From assembly GCF_019923745.1 (NCBI RefSeq), contig NZ_JAANOG010000013.1, forward strand, positions 1 to 55,579: a DNA stretch of 55,579 bases. Direction: 5' to 3'. The notes beneath the pieces were generated by a model. The model searched no databases and was not told where the DNA came from. It saw only the letters and a list, made by a program, of their open reading frames with translations. The position numbers and the translations under genes were made by a program. The DNA is from Aquirufa aurantiipilula (GTDB taxonomy: Bacteria > Bacteroidota > Bacteroidia > Cytophagales > Spirosomataceae). Of this stretch, positions 17,096-26,373 are shown one piece after another. Each line of letters opens with the position of its first letter. Position 1 is the first letter of the stretch.

Positions 17096-18004
17096 ATGAT
17101 ATTATCTATACAAGACGTTGTCAAACGTTATTCTAGCCATGTGGCTTTAGATCGGGTAAGTCTCGAAATCCCCAAAGGAAAAATCTTTGGATTATTGGGG
17201 CCCAATGGAGCAGGAAAAACGTCTTTAATTCGCATCATTACTCAAATTACAGCTCCAGATGAAGGGCAGATTCTTTTCGATGGAGAAAAGCTTTCGTCCA
17301 AGCATGTCGAACAAATTGGTTATTTACCAGAAGAGCGCGGTTTATACAAGAAAATGAAGGTAGGAGAGCAATTGATTTATTTAGCTCAATTAAAAGGACT
17401 ATCCAGACAGGAAGCTGTAACTCGATTGAAGGATTGGTTTATTCGCTTGGACATCAAAGAATGGTGGGATAAGCAAGTAGATGATTTATCCAAAGGGATG
17501 CAGCAGAAAACGCAGTTTATTTCAACCGTGGTTCATGAGCCTAAGCTGTTGATTTTGGACGAGCCATTTTCCGGTTTTGACCCCATCAATGCAAACATGT
17601 TGAAAGATGAAATATTGGCCTTAAAAGACCGAGGAACCAGTATTTTATTTTCTACTCACCGTATGGAATCGGTAGAAGAATTGTGTGATTCCATTGCCTT
17701 GATCAATCATTCTAAGGTAGTATTAACCGGAGAAAAAGATGAAGTCCGAAATCGATTTAAGGCACATCAATTTGAAGTCTTGTTTGAAGGTGATTTGACG
17801 CAGGATTTAAACGGAGTGGACCTAATAAGTTTGGAGATGTTGGGTAATCAAAGTTCGAAGAAAGCGGTATTTAAATTGCAAGAAGCCGTCAATCCAAATC
17901 AATTGTTGGGTCAATTAATTCCTCAAGTTCAAATCCAAAAATTTCAGGAATTGATTCCTTCATTTAATGATATATTCATTCAAGTAGTCAACGAAACCAA
18001 TTAA
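17096..18004 (+). CDS. ABC transporter ATP-binding protein (NatA-like)
   Basis: This is the ATPase subunit of an ABC-2 type exporter. Visible motifs are Walker A LLGPNGAGKTS (about residues 33-43), the signature DLSKGMQQK, Walker B LLILDEPFSGFDP and the H-loop STHRME. The 302 residues include a C-terminal extension of about 80 residues typical of NatA/EcsA-like subunits. It is followed after 10 bp by the permease, so the pair forms one transporter. The NatA/NatB family is associated with sodium or drug export, but the substrate cannot be read from sequence. Confidence 0.93.
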   Translation: MILSIQDVVKRYSSHVALDRVSLEIPKGKIFGLLGPNGAGKTSLIRIITQITAPDEGQILFDGEKLSSKHVEQIGYLPEERGLYKKMKVGEQLIYLAQLKGLSRQEAVTRLKDWFIRLDIKEWWDKQVDDLSKGMQQKTQFISTVVHEPKLLILDEPFSGFDPINANMLKDEILALKDRGTSILFSTHRMESVEELCDSIALINHSKVVLTGEKDEVRNRFKAHQFEVLFEGDLTQDLNGVDLISLEMLGNQSSKKAVFKLQEAVNPNQLLGQLIPQVQIQKFQELIPSFNDIFIQVVNETN

Positions 18005-18014
18005 TTGAATCAAC

Positions 18015-19334
18015 ATGGACAAGATATTATTAGTTATAAAAAGGGAGTATTTAACTCGAGTGAGTAAGAAATCCTTTTGGATTGCCTCCTTGGTTGCACC
18101 ATTGTTACTAACAGCTATTTATGCAGTACCTATCTGGTTAGCTACCCGCGATAAAGAAGTGAAACAAGTGGCTATTTGGGATGGAAGTGGGCTTTTTGAG
18201 CAAAAAGACTTGGCAGATAAAGAAATCGCTTTTCAATTATTGAAAGGAGATGTTTCTCAGATAAAGAAGACTTTTGATAAACAAGGTTTTGATGCTTTTG
18301 CAGCTATTCCAGTAGATATTTTAAAGAATCCTCAAGGCTTGAAAATTTATTCAGAGAAGAACTTGAGCCTGTCTTTGAAGAATGATATTGAACGAATGGT
18401 ACAGGATAAAGTGCGAGAGATTTTATTGCGTAATGCGGGGATTTCAACGGTAAAATACAAGGAAACCCAAGTGGATATTTCCAGTGATACCATTACTGTT
18501 TCTAAACAAGGCGCAGAGACCACATCCAGTTCAGGAGGGGCCATGATATTGGCTGCAATCTTGGGATTTTTACTGTATTTGACCTTATTGCTATATGGCT
18601 CTCAAGTGATGAATGGGGTTATTGAAGAAAAGAGTAGTCGGATAATTGAAGTAATTATTTCTTCCATAAAACCTTATCAGTTAATGTTAGGGAAGATTTT
18701 AGGCGTAGGTATGGTGGGATTGACCCAGTTTTTGCTTTGGATTGTATTGACTGTGGGTTTATCTACAGCAACAAGTAAATTGTATAAAGCTCCATCAAGG
18801 ATGGCTACAATCGCTAATACGAGTAATTCTGAAGAATTGAAGCAAAGTGTTGCCAAGGCAGAATCCAGTGCACAGCCGATGGAAGAGTTAAATAAGGTGA
18901 TAGAAAGTACTAATATTCCTTTAATTTTAGGTTCATTCTTCTTTTACTTTTTGTTTGGTTATCTGCTTTATAGCTCACTTTTTGCGGCTATTGGTTCGGC
19001 AGTGGAAAGTGCGGCTGAAGCTCAGCAATTTACTTTTCCGGTGATGATACCCATCATATTGGCATTCATTTTGGCTCAGTTTACCATGCAAGATCCTGAT
19101 AGTAATATTGCATTTTGGGCATCCATCATACCTTTTACATCTCCCATTAATATGATGGTGCGCTTGCCATATGGAGTACCAGCTTGGGAGATTATCCTAT
19201 CCATGGTATTGCTAGTAGGAGGATTCTTGGCTTGCAGCTGGTTGTCTTCCCGTATTTACCGTGTGGGTATTTTGATGTATGGTAAGAAAATGACCTGGAA
19301 AGAGATCAGTAAATGGGTGTTTTATAAGGGATAG
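18015..19334 (+). CDS. ABC-2 type permease (NatB-like)
   Basis: This is the membrane partner of the preceding ATPase. The N-terminus VIKREYLTRVSKKSFWI leads into transmembrane helix 1 (about 22-42). A large extracytoplasmic domain (about 45-175) follows, then five or so helices between residues 180 and 415, with the conserved GVIEEKSSRIIEVIISS segment of ABC2_membrane_3/NatB proteins. Length is 439 residues. An insertion of polar residues between helices 3 and 4 (about 255-295) is a little longer than usual. A terminator at 19408-19440 ends the two-gene operon. Confidence 0.9.
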   Translation: MDKILLVIKREYLTRVSKKSFWIASLVAPLLLTAIYAVPIWLATRDKEVKQVAIWDGSGLFEQKDLADKEIAFQLLKGDVSQIKKTFDKQGFDAFAAIPVDILKNPQGLKIYSEKNLSLSLKNDIERMVQDKVREILLRNAGISTVKYKETQVDISSDTITVSKQGAETTSSSGGAMILAAILGFLLYLTLLLYGSQVMNGVIEEKSSRIIEVIISSIKPYQLMLGKILGVGMVGLTQFLLWIVLTVGLSTATSKLYKAPSRMATIANTSNSEELKQSVAKAESSAQPMEELNKVIESTNIPLILGSFFFYFLFGYLLYSSLFAAIGSAVESAAEAQQFTFPVMIPIILAFILAQFTMQDPDSNIAFWASIIPFTSPINMMVRLPYGVPAWEIILSMVLLVGGFLACSWLSSRIYRVGILMYGKKMTWKEISKWVFYKG

Positions 19335-19721
19335 TTAATTATTTAGACAATTATTTAAATAAATAATTGATATTCATTCTATTTCAAAAATATTTGACTC
19401 AATGGTTAAAAAGAGCTTAGGGATTCCTTAGCTCTTTTTTGTGTTCATGAATTCAGAAATTTATCTAACGGTCGAGGTGAAAACATCAGTTTAGGGGCTC
19501 TTGGGCTATTTTTTCAATAAAATTATTAATGATTTCTTATCGGTGTTAATAAGCTCTTGTTTAAATAGTAAAAGAGTCCTACCTTTTGTGTGTAATGTCT
19601 TGTTTTTGAGATAGATATGTTAATTTTTTCAACTAAGTATTAGCGTATGTAAAGTCAAAAAGATATTACCGGGTATGCTGAAAACCGTTTCGAGTAGGCG
19701 ACATGTTCTATAATAATTACT
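19335..19721. other. Gene-free interval (387 bp)
   Basis: This interval holds an A/T-rich inverted repeat CAATTATT/AATAATTG (19348-19369), then the exporter terminator (19408-19440). About 280 bp follow, up to the DUF4242 gene, without a supported frame, tRNA-like fold or clear promoter box. I see nothing further that I can defend. Confidence 0.6.
19408..19440 (+). terminator. Intrinsic terminator of the ABC exporter operon
   Basis: GAGCTTAGG (19413-19421) and CCTTAGCTC (19426-19434) pair with one T-T mismatch and are followed by TTTTTTG. The A-run before the stem makes it potentially bidirectional. Confidence 0.75.
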
Positions 19722-19994
19722 ATGCCAACTTACCTAATAGAAAGAGAGATTCCTGGAGCAGGAAGTCTGTCTGATGATCAATTGAAATCCATTTCCCAAA
19801 CTTCTTGTAGTGTATTGAAGAACATGGGACCTGCCATCCAATGGCTACAGAGTTATGTAACCAATGATAAAATTTATTGCGTGTATAAAGCTCCCAATCC
19901 TGAAATGATTTTGGAACATGCCCGACTAGGCGGATTTCCCGCGAATTTGGTAAGTGAGGTGTTTACCATCATCGACCCAACCACCGCAGATTAA
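19722..19994 (+). CDS. DUF4242 domain protein (SCO4226-like)
   Basis: This 90-residue protein covers the whole DUF4242 domain: TYLIEREIPGAGSLSDDQL at the start, LQSYVTNDKIYCVYKAPN in the middle, and the final EHARLGGFPANLVSEVFTIIDPTTAD. The domain is a ferredoxin-like fold dimer. A Streptomyces member, SCO4226, was described as a nickel-binding protein, but the metal role is not general. His66 in EHARLGG is the best metal-ligand candidate here. It is a single-gene unit, with no metal transporter alongside. The exact function is unknown. Confidence 0.88.
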   Translation: MPTYLIEREIPGAGSLSDDQLKSISQTSCSVLKNMGPAIQWLQSYVTNDKIYCVYKAPNPEMILEHARLGGFPANLVSEVFTIIDPTTAD

Positions 19995-20132
19995 GTTACT
20001 GAATGACTGTTTTATTCAGCCCAGGGCAGAATCTCTGCTTTTGGTATGAATTTATGTGCCTGAGTTGTCGTTATTTTACCTGAATCCTATGTAATTTGAC
20101 ACTTCTTTAGCACATCAATTAATTGTCATCCC

Positions 20133-20762
20133 TTGGAAAATTATTTTACCATTCTGATTGATTTCATCGGAACATTCGCATTTGCTATCAGTGGGATTCG
20201 TTTGGCATCTGGGAAACAAATAGACTGGTTCGGCGCCTACATCATTGGACTCGTTACCGCCATAGGAGGCGGTACAGTCCGTGATTTATTGTTGGGAATT
20301 CGACCTTTTTGGATGCTGGATGGACGCTATTTTTTAACAACAGGTATAGCATTAATTGCCATGCTTTTGTTGAAAGAGCGCCTTGTTAAATGGTGGAACA
20401 TGTTGTTTCTATTTGATGCTATTGGTTTAGGCCTCGTTACCATTGTAGGTATTAGCAAATCCATGGATGCACAATTACCGTTTTGGGTGTGTATTGTTAT
20501 GGGAACCATCACAGGTTCAGTAGGAGGTTTATTACGCGATGTTTTATTGAACGAAGTCCCTCTTTTATTGCGAAAAGATATATATGCCTTGGCTTGCGTT
20601 GCTGGAGGCTTGGTGTATTTCGCATGCCAGTATGGACAATTATCCACCACATGGACAGAGCTTATTGCTGCTTCGGTGGTGATATCAGTTAGAATTTTGG
20701 CATTTCGATTCCATCTTCATTTACCAGTCTTACATTCCATACCTCCTAAGTCGGATAATTAA
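20133..20762 (+). CDS. Trimeric intracellular cation (TRIC) channel family protein
   Basis: The 209-residue protein consists almost wholly of seven hydrophobic helices built as an inverted duplication. Two glycine-rich motifs mark the family: IGGGTVRDLLLG near residue 48 and TGSVGGLLRDVLLNEVPL near residue 128. Bacterial TRIC (UPF0126/YicG) proteins form trimeric potassium-permeable channels. The start codon is TTG at 20133: the next in-frame stop upstream is at 20097-20099, and no ATG or GTG lies between. The gene is convergent with the ArsC-like gene (35 bp apart) without a clear terminator. Confidence 0.9.
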   Translation: MENYFTILIDFIGTFAFAISGIRLASGKQIDWFGAYIIGLVTAIGGGTVRDLLLGIRPFWMLDGRYFLTTGIALIAMLLLKERLVKWWNMLFLFDAIGLGLVTIVGISKSMDAQLPFWVCIVMGTITGSVGGLLRDVLLNEVPLLLRKDIYALACVAGGLVYFACQYGQLSTTWTELIAASVVISVRILAFRFHLHLPVLHSIPPKSDN

Positions 20763-20796
20763 ATTTAGGCAACTTATCACCTCTAGGGATGCTTTT

Positions 20797-21147
20797 TTAA
20801 GATTTTAACCATGCTTCTAGTTTTACCTCATCCAAACCAGCGATGATTTTATCTCCATCGACTAAAATGGGTCTTTTGATAGCAGAAGTTTTTTGTTGAA
20901 GAAATTCAAATAAGCACTCTGGACTTTCTAATCTTTTTTTAGTGTCATCATCTAATTGCTTATAGGTGCTACCATTTTTGTTTAATACTGTGGTAGGTCC
21001 TAATTTTTCCAAGAATAAGCTGAGTGTATCAGGGCTAATTCCTTTCTTTTTGTAATCGTGAAATTCGTAAGTAATGCCTTGATTTTTCAAGTATTCAAAG
21101 GCTTTTTTCATGGTATTGCAGGCAGGTATTCCGTAAATGACAATCAT
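20797..21147 (-). CDS. ArsC/Spx-family thioredoxin-fold protein (YffB-like)
   Basis: The 116-residue protein has the ArsC-family fold: [16 protein letters not shown] with the single catalytic Cys10, then a helical insertion ending [17 protein letters not shown], and [18 protein letters not shown] near the end (the cis-Pro region RPILV). This pattern fits the YffB/ArsC-like reductases, which use glutathione or another thiol, better than true arsenate reductases. Spx is excluded by the lack of a CxxC. There is no ars operon next to it. It is divergent from fumC, with 89 bp between their start codons. Confidence 0.88.
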   Translation of the reverse strand: MIVIYGIPACNTMKKAFEYLKNQGITYEFHDYKKKGISPDTLSLFLEKLGPTTVLNKNGSTYKQLDDDTKKRLESPECLFEFLQQKTSAIKRPILVDGDKIIAGLDEVKLEAWLKS

Positions 21148-21236
21148 GTTGGCTATTTATTTTAAAAAGGTGTGCGACTTGTTTGTTTTGGTGGTATTTT
21201 TGTTTTTTCCTTACAAATTTAACACAAAGCTACCTT

Positions 21237-22640
21237 ATGGAGTACAGAATAGAAAAAGATACGATGGGTCAGGTGAAAGTACCTGCACACGTGTATTGGG
21301 GTGCACAAACCCAACGTTCCATTGAGAATTTTCCCATTGCTCAGGACATCAACAAAATGCCTAAAGAGATTATTCGGGCCTTTGCTTTCTTGAAAAAAGC
21401 AGCTGCCATCACAAACTTTGAAGCAGGCGTATTGGATGAATCCAAAAAAGAGCTTATTTCAAAAGTGTGTGATGAAATTTTAGCGGGTCAATGGGCAGAT
21501 CAATTCCCTTTGGTAGTATGGCAAACGGGTTCAGGTACCCAGTCCAACATGAATTGCAATGAGGTAATCGCTTACCGTGCACATGTTTTGCAAGGTGGAA
21601 ATTTAATGGATGAAAAGAAAGTAGTGCATCCTAACGACGATGTGAATAAATCTCAGTCGTCTAATGATACTTTCCCTACGGCTATGCACATTGCTGCCTA
21701 TCAAATTTTGATGGAAACGACGATACCTGGCATTACCAAATTACGTGATACTTTGGCTGCCAAGGCGAAGGCATTTAAGGATGTGGTGAAGATTGGTCGT
21801 ACCCACTTTATGGACGCTACTCCATTGACTTTGGGACAAGAATTTTCTGGTTATGTATCTCAATTGAATCATGGTTTAAAGGCCATTAATAATACATTAG
21901 ACCACTTAAGCGAATTAGCTTTGGGTGGAACAGCTGTTGGAACGGGAATTAATACGCCTGCGGGCTATTCTGAGAATGTGGCCAAACACATTGCTACATT
22001 GACAGGATTGCCATTTAGAACGGCTGAAAACAAGTTTGAAGCCTTGGCTTCACACGATGCTATTGTCGAAGCTCACGGAGCTTTAAAAACAGTAGCGGTT
22101 AGTTTAATGAAGATTGGTAATGATGTGCGTATGTTATCTTCGGGTCCACGTTCAGGAATTGGGGAAATTTATATCCCGGATAATGAACCAGGTTCATCGA
22201 TCATGCCAGGTAAAGTAAATCCTACCCAATGTGAAGCCATGACCATGGTTGCAGCACAAGTATTAGGTAATGATGTCGCTATCAATATAGGTGGTGCTTC
22301 AGGCCATTTTGAACTGAACGTGTTTAAGCCGGTGATGATTTATAATTTCTTACATTCGGCTCGATTGATAGGAGATGTTTGTGTGGCATTCAATGATAAG
22401 TGTGCGGTAGGTATCGAACCTTTGAAGGAGAACATTCAAAAGCACGTAAATAACTCTTTGATGTTAGTTACCGCATTGAATACGAAGATTGGATATTACA
22501 AAGCAGCTGAAATAGCTCAAACAGCCCATAAAAATGGCTCTACCTTGAAGGAAACAGCGATTTCCTTGGGTTATTTAAGTGCTGAAGAGTTTGATGCTTG
22601 GGTTCGCCCTGAGAATATGGTAGGAGAAATTAATCTGTAA
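21237..22640 (+). CDS. fumC: Fumarate hydratase class II
   Basis: This oxygen-stable fumarase interconverts fumarate and malate in the TCA cycle. The family motif [15 protein letters not shown] (about residues 318-332) contains the catalytic Ser loop. [10 protein letters not shown] and [20 protein letters not shown] are the other conserved regions. The length of 467 residues from the ATG at 21237 is typical; the 18 codons upstream (from 21183) encode an aromatic-rich sequence foreign to the family. It ends in a strong bidirectional terminator shared with the YCII-like gene. Confidence 0.97.
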   Translation: MEYRIEKDTMGQVKVPAHVYWGAQTQRSIENFPIAQDINKMPKEIIRAFAFLKKAAAITNFEAGVLDESKKELISKVCDEILAGQWADQFPLVVWQTGSGTQSNMNCNEVIAYRAHVLQGGNLMDEKKVVHPNDDVNKSQSSNDTFPTAMHIAAYQILMETTIPGITKLRDTLAAKAKAFKDVVKIGRTHFMDATPLTLGQEFSGYVSQLNHGLKAINNTLDHLSELALGGTAVGTGINTPAGYSENVAKHIATLTGLPFRTAENKFEALASHDAIVEAHGALKTVAVSLMKIGNDVRMLSSGPRSGIGEIYIPDNEPGSSIMPGKVNPTQCEAMTMVAAQVLGNDVAINIGGASGHFELNVFKPVMIYNFLHSARLIGDVCVAFNDKCAVGIEPLKENIQKHVNNSLMLVTALNTKIGYYKAAEIAQTAHKNGSTLKETAISLGYLSAEEFDAWVRPENMVGEINL

Positions 22641-22677
22641 ATAGCTCCTAAATACGCGATTCTCAGCGATTTATATG

Positions 22678-22713
22678 AAAAATGCCCTATACGATTCGTA
22701 TAGGGCATTTTTT
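22678..22713. terminator. Bidirectional terminator between fumC and the YCII gene
   Basis: AAAAATGCCCTATACGA (22678-22694) and TCGTATAGGGCATTTTT pair over 17 bp with almost no loop. T-runs lie at both outer ends, so it can stop transcripts from both sides. Confidence 0.92.
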
Positions 22714-22719
22714 GTGTTA

Positions 22720-23055
22720 TTATGCCATTTCGCGCAATTCAATGCTGTAAAATGGGTTAACAAAAGGAAAGGTAGCTGCAATTCTCTGGGCTTCTTCCCA
22801 GTCGGATAAAATGAGGGTAACAATCTGGGAAATTTCTCCACCGTCAATTTGATTAATCAATTTGGAGTCTAGATTTCCTGAGGCAGTTAAGTGCAATTGC
22901 TGACCTGAAAATTTCTGATACAACATGTCTTCATAGCTGGATTTTAAACCCTTTAGCCAGGTTCTAATTTGCTCCAATTCTTCTTCTGTGGCCATGGAAT
23001 TTTCACCCGAAATTCCGGCTACTGGTCCCCGAATGATGATGACAAATCGTTTCAT
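22720..23055 (-). CDS. YCII/DGPF-like small protein
   Basis: The 111-residue protein starts MKRFVIIIRGP and ends VNPFYSIELREMA, both typical of the YCII-related (DGPF) ferredoxin-like fold. The middle holds an EELEQIRTWLKGL helix and ATFPFVNP. Family members are often small dimeric proteins of unknown role, sometimes next to ECF sigma factors. Here the gene lies 21 bp downstream of an ArsR-type regulator and is probably controlled by it. Sequence similarity is judged by eye, so the assignment is moderate. Confidence 0.6.
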   Translation of the reverse strand: MKRFVIIIRGPVAGISGENSMATEEELEQIRTWLKGLKSSYEDMLYQKFSGQQLHLTASGNLDSKLINQIDGGEISQIVTLILSDWEEAQRIAATFPFVNPFYSIELREMA

Positions 23056-23076
23056 TAAATTAGTATTATTCTAAGA

Positions 23077-23436
23077 TTAAAATTCGCTTTGAAATTTTTC
23101 AAAGGGATTTGATTCTGTTTTAATTTTTGGTTTTTGACTTCGTTCTCTTGGAGCGGATTTGGGCTTTTCCAAAGGTGTGCCTAGGAGAGGAGCTAACCAG
23201 TTTTGTAGCACTTGTAATGCTTCCTTTTCTAAGGAATAGTAAATGAATACTCCATTCCTTCGGGTACTCACTAAACCAGCTTCTTTTAATACGGATAGGT
23301 GCCTGGATATCGTAGGCGCAGCATAGTTAAATTGCTCAAAAATGGTACTAGCAGGTAGTTCACCATCTTTCAAAAGCTCCACTATCTTTCGCCTCGATTC
23401 ATCACCTAATGCTTTGGCTATAGACTCAACTTGCAT
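23077..23436 (-). CDS. ArsR-family winged-helix regulator (SdpR-like)
   Basis: The 119-residue transcription regulator has a winged helix-turn-helix over residues 1-85: SIAKALGDESRRKIVELLKDGEL, then the recognition helix region NYAAPTISRHLSVLKEAGLV and the wing RRNGVFIYYSL. I see no metal-binding cysteines of the ArsR/SmtB alpha-3 type, so it is nearer to the SdpR-like metal-independent branch. A basic tail (about 92-119) follows. The upstream region has repeated AGCTAATT motifs that could be operators, including one 18 bp from the start codon, which suggests autoregulation. The YCII-like gene is downstream. Confidence 0.88.
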   Translation of the reverse strand: MQVESIAKALGDESRRKIVELLKDGELPASTIFEQFNYAAPTISRHLSVLKEAGLVSTRRNGVFIYYSLEKEALQVLQNWLAPLLGTPLEKPKSAPRERSQKPKIKTESNPFEKFQSEF

Positions 23437-23453
23437 ATTAAAATTATCTATTT

Positions 23454-23580
23454 AGCTAATTTAGTATAATTCGTTGTATTATCCAAAATCTATGTTTTGG
23501 AGGAATTGGAATAGCTTATTTAGCTTGATAAACAAATAATTACCTATATAGCTAATTATAATTTGCCATAAAGCTAATTA
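23454..23580. promoter_or_regulatory. Repeated AGCTAATT motifs, candidate ArsR operators
   Basis: AGCTAATT occurs at 23454-23461, 23550-23557 and 23572-23579. The last two are in direct orientation 22 bp apart, which is two helical turns. Two variants, AGCTTATTT and AGCTTGAT, sit in tandem from 23513. The first copy lies 18 bp upstream of the ArsR start codon on the promoter side. AT-rich chance matches cannot be excluded. Confidence 0.4.
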
Positions 23581-23736
23581 ATTAGTTGCATGAATAATTA
23601 TTATTAGTATTTTGGCTAAATATTATTGATCCGTTCTTTTGTGGCTGTTCTTTCACCTTTTTGCTGATTACCTATATTATGTGACAGATTTGATTTTTAT
23701 ATGAGTAATCTAAAGTCCAGAAATCAACTGATTGGA

Positions 23737-23773
23737 CAAAAAAAAATTACCCCAGAATTTCTTCTGAGGTAAT
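23737..23773 (-). terminator. Intrinsic terminator after murF-alr
   Basis: On the minus strand, ATTACCTCAGAA pairs with TTCTGGGGTAAT around a short loop with one mismatch, followed by nine T residues (plus-strand A-run 23737-23746). It is 52 bp past the murF-alr stop. Confidence 0.85.
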
Positions 23774-23824
23774 GTTAATGGGTTCTAAAATGTAATCTTA
23801 TTTTATATATAAAATGATTGCTTT

Positions 23825-26281
23825 TTAATTTTTCACATAGACTCTTTTTACCCGCTCACTGATGTTAGTCATGAGTTCATATGGGATAGTTTTTGCTTGA
23901 TGAGCCAAATCTGTTAATTGTATTTTTCCGCCAAAGGCAATAGCTTCATCACCTTCCTTAACTACTGGTAAATGTGTGATATCTACCATGCACATATCCA
24001 TACAAATGGCTCCTACTGTAGGGCATAAATAGCCATTAATTTCGAACATACCTTTGCCCATTCCTAAGCTTCTTGAATAGCCATCAGCGTAGCCTAATGC
24101 AAGGGTAGCTATGCGTCCGCTCGACTTTAATTTTCCTTTTCTACCATAGCCAATGGTTTCATTTTTCTTGATGTCTTTGATTTGTGAAATGTAGGTTTTT
24201 AAGGTTAATACATTTTCTAGTGATTTCATTTCAGTTTTATTCTCTGAAATACCATATAAACTGATACCTAATCGTACCATTTCATAGCGAGCATTGGGGT
24301 AGTTTTTGATGGCAGCTGAGTTGGCAATATGTCTCAAAGGTGTATATCCTAAGGTACGGATGATTTTTTGTGTCATTTTTTCAAATAAATTCATCTGTTT
24401 TTCAGTGAATTTTTGATGTTTGGGTGATTCGGATGCCACCAAATGGCTCAATATGCTAGCCACCCATACTTGTGGCATACTAGCTATTTTCTCGGTTAAT
24501 TCTTTGCATTGTTCTAAGCTAAAACCTAGTCGTTTCATACCAGTATCTAACTTGATATGAATTTTGATGCTTTTATTGTGTGCATGGCTATATTCATCGA
24601 TAGCTTCTAGCATGGACATGGAATATACTTCGGGTTCTAAAGCAAAATTGCTTAAGGTATCTAATTCTCCAATCTGTGGATTCATGACCATGATGGGACA
24701 ATAAATTCCGTTCTTACGTAATTGAACACCTTCATCGGTATAGGCTACTGTCAGGTAATCAATGCCCTGTTGCTGTAGTACCTGAGCAATTTCTACAGCA
24801 CCTGCTCCGTAAGCAAATGCTTTGACCATAACCATGAGTTTGGTTTCGGGACCTATAGTTTCTTTAAAATAAGTTAAATTGTTCTGTAAGGCGTCTAAAT
24901 TGACCTCTAGTTTGGTGCAGTGTGTCTTTGTTTCTAATATTTGGGTGATTTGTTCAAAATTGAACTTACGTGCTCCTTTTAATAAGATAATTGCATCACT
25001 AATTTGATTTAAAATTCCACTATTGATGAGATCTTCTGTATTGTAAAAGACTTCTATTTCTTTGAAAGAATCTTGGTATTTGATCAATTGATCTCCGACA
25101 CCAATCAGTTGATCTATTTTTTGTGATTGAAGTAAGGCGGCAATTTTAGGATATAATTCTGGTGCGGCTATGCCTGCCTCAATGAAATCGCTGATGATTA
25201 ATACGCGTTTTTTATGCTCGTATTTTTTAAGTAGGGGTAATGCTAATTGCAATCCATCTAAATCATTATTGTAGGAATCGTCTATGATTTGGTTATTTCT
25301 TAGTCCCTCCTTAATCTCCAAACGCATGGAAATCGGTCTTATCCATTTGGTTCTGGTTTGTATTTCTTCTACGCTTAAACCAGCTACATGGGCCATAATG
25401 AGGCAATGGCAAAGATTTTCTAAATAGGCCTCATCGGTTAGTTCCGTTTTTACATCTAGAAATGCTTCACTTTGAGCGGGTTTTTTGATACGAATATGCG
25501 TTTCTTTAGGACTTATTTTCCAATATACATAAAGGCAATTAGCTACATCTTCTGTACTCCAAGCAATGAGTTCTGCTGCTGGATTAATGGATTGCATCTC
25601 AGCATTGATGGTATCCTGATCCGTATTTTTCCGACGATATACTAATTTTTCAACATGTGTAAATAGCTGTAGTTTCTCCTGTAGTTTTTGTTGGTCTGAC
25701 TCAAAATTCTGACCATGTGCTTCGCCAAAATGCGTGAAAATCCCCCAGGTTGGTTGAATGATTTTTTCAATTCGTTGCATTTCACCTACACGTGATATTC
25801 CAGCTTCAAAAATGGCAATTTGGTGTTGGGCTTTTAAACCCCATACAGATAAGGGGACGCCGATTTGTGAATTAAAGCTTTTGGGGCTTTTGACGATTGA
25901 AAATTTACTTTGTAATAAGGTTGCTAACCATTCTTTACAAGTGGTTTTTCCATTAGAACCAGTAATCCCAATGACAGGAATCGAGAAGCTTTTACGATGA
26001 ATGCTCGCTATTTCTTGCAGGCAATTGATACTGCTATCTACCACCCAAAAATCTGCCTGAGTCCATTTTTTAGCTTTTTCTGCTAATAAGCCTGACCAAG
26101 CAGCACTTTCTACAATGAATTCTCGGATACCTAAATGGTACAAAGGCTCAATGTATTGATGTCCATCATGATGTACCCCTCTAACCGCAAAAAAGGCCGT
26201 TTGTTGGGGTAAATATATCTGACGACTATCAAGGCTTAAGATGCTTGATTTTAATTGTATGGGCGATGAAAAATGAATCAT
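23825..26281 (-). CDS. MurF-Alr fusion: UDP-MurNAc-tripeptide D-Ala-D-Ala ligase / alanine racemase
   Basis: This is one 818-residue protein with two peptidoglycan enzymes. Residues 1-445 form MurF, which joins D-Ala-D-Ala to the UDP-MurNAc-tripeptide; its ATP loop is GITGSNGKTT (about 105-114), with the NSQIGVPLSVWGL and DDSYNNDLDG blocks. Residues 452-818 form the PLP alanine racemase that makes D-Ala; the PLP lysine is Lys487 in MVKAFAYGAG, followed by HLKLDTGM-like (IHIKLDTGMKRLG), ETIGYGRKG and GAICMDMCMVD. The fusion is known from many Bacteroidota and couples D-Ala supply with its use. It is preceded by pgk (with a terminator between) and ends in its own terminator. Confidence 0.95.
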   Translation of the reverse strand: MIHFSSPIQLKSSILSLDSRQIYLPQQTAFFAVRGVHHDGHQYIEPLYHLGIREFIVESAAWSGLLAEKAKKWTQADFWVVDSSINCLQEIASIHRKSFSIPVIGITGSNGKTTCKEWLATLLQSKFSIVKSPKSFNSQIGVPLSVWGLKAQHQIAIFEAGISRVGEMQRIEKIIQPTWGIFTHFGEAHGQNFESDQQKLQEKLQLFTHVEKLVYRRKNTDQDTINAEMQSINPAAELIAWSTEDVANCLYVYWKISPKETHIRIKKPAQSEAFLDVKTELTDEAYLENLCHCLIMAHVAGLSVEEIQTRTKWIRPISMRLEIKEGLRNNQIIDDSYNNDLDGLQLALPLLKKYEHKKRVLIISDFIEAGIAAPELYPKIAALLQSQKIDQLIGVGDQLIKYQDSFKEIEVFYNTEDLINSGILNQISDAIILLKGARKFNFEQITQILETKTHCTKLEVNLDALQNNLTYFKETIGPETKLMVMVKAFAYGAGAVEIAQVLQQQGIDYLTVAYTDEGVQLRKNGIYCPIMVMNPQIGELDTLSNFALEPEVYSMSMLEAIDEYSHAHNKSIKIHIKLDTGMKRLGFSLEQCKELTEKIASMPQVWVASILSHLVASESPKHQKFTEKQMNLFEKMTQKIIRTLGYTPLRHIANSAAIKNYPNARYEMVRLGISLYGISENKTEMKSLENVLTLKTYISQIKDIKKNETIGYGRKGKLKSSGRIATLALGYADGYSRSLGMGKGMFEINGYLCPTVGAICMDMCMVDITHLPVVKEGDEAIAFGGKIQLTDLAHQAKTIPYELMTNISERVKRVYVKN

Positions 26282-26315
26282 GTATGCAGATCAAATTGGC
26301 AATTAGCTAAAATAC

Positions 26316-26345
26316 AAAAAGGCGAGGAATACTTCCCTCGCCTTT
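26316..26345 (-). terminator. Intrinsic terminator after pgk
   Basis: AAAGGCGAGG (26318-26327) and CCTCGCCTTT (26336-26345) form a 10-bp stem, and on the minus strand TTTTT follows. It separates pgk from the murF-alr gene. Confidence 0.88.
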
Positions 26346-26373
26346 AACGCTATTTTCAATAATTATATTGGTA

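Larger units (their letters stand above)
23437..23824. other. Gene-free interval (388 bp) between ArsR and murF-alr
   Basis: Next to the ArsR start lie repeated AGCTAATT/AGCTTATT motifs (23454-23580). The middle portion (about 23590-23735) shows no frame, tRNA or clear promoter. At 23737-23773 is the terminator of the murF-alr gene. I see nothing else. Confidence 0.6.

Noticed and set aside
20797-21147. True arsenate reductase
   Set aside because: Only one cysteine motif of YffB type and no ars genes next to it.
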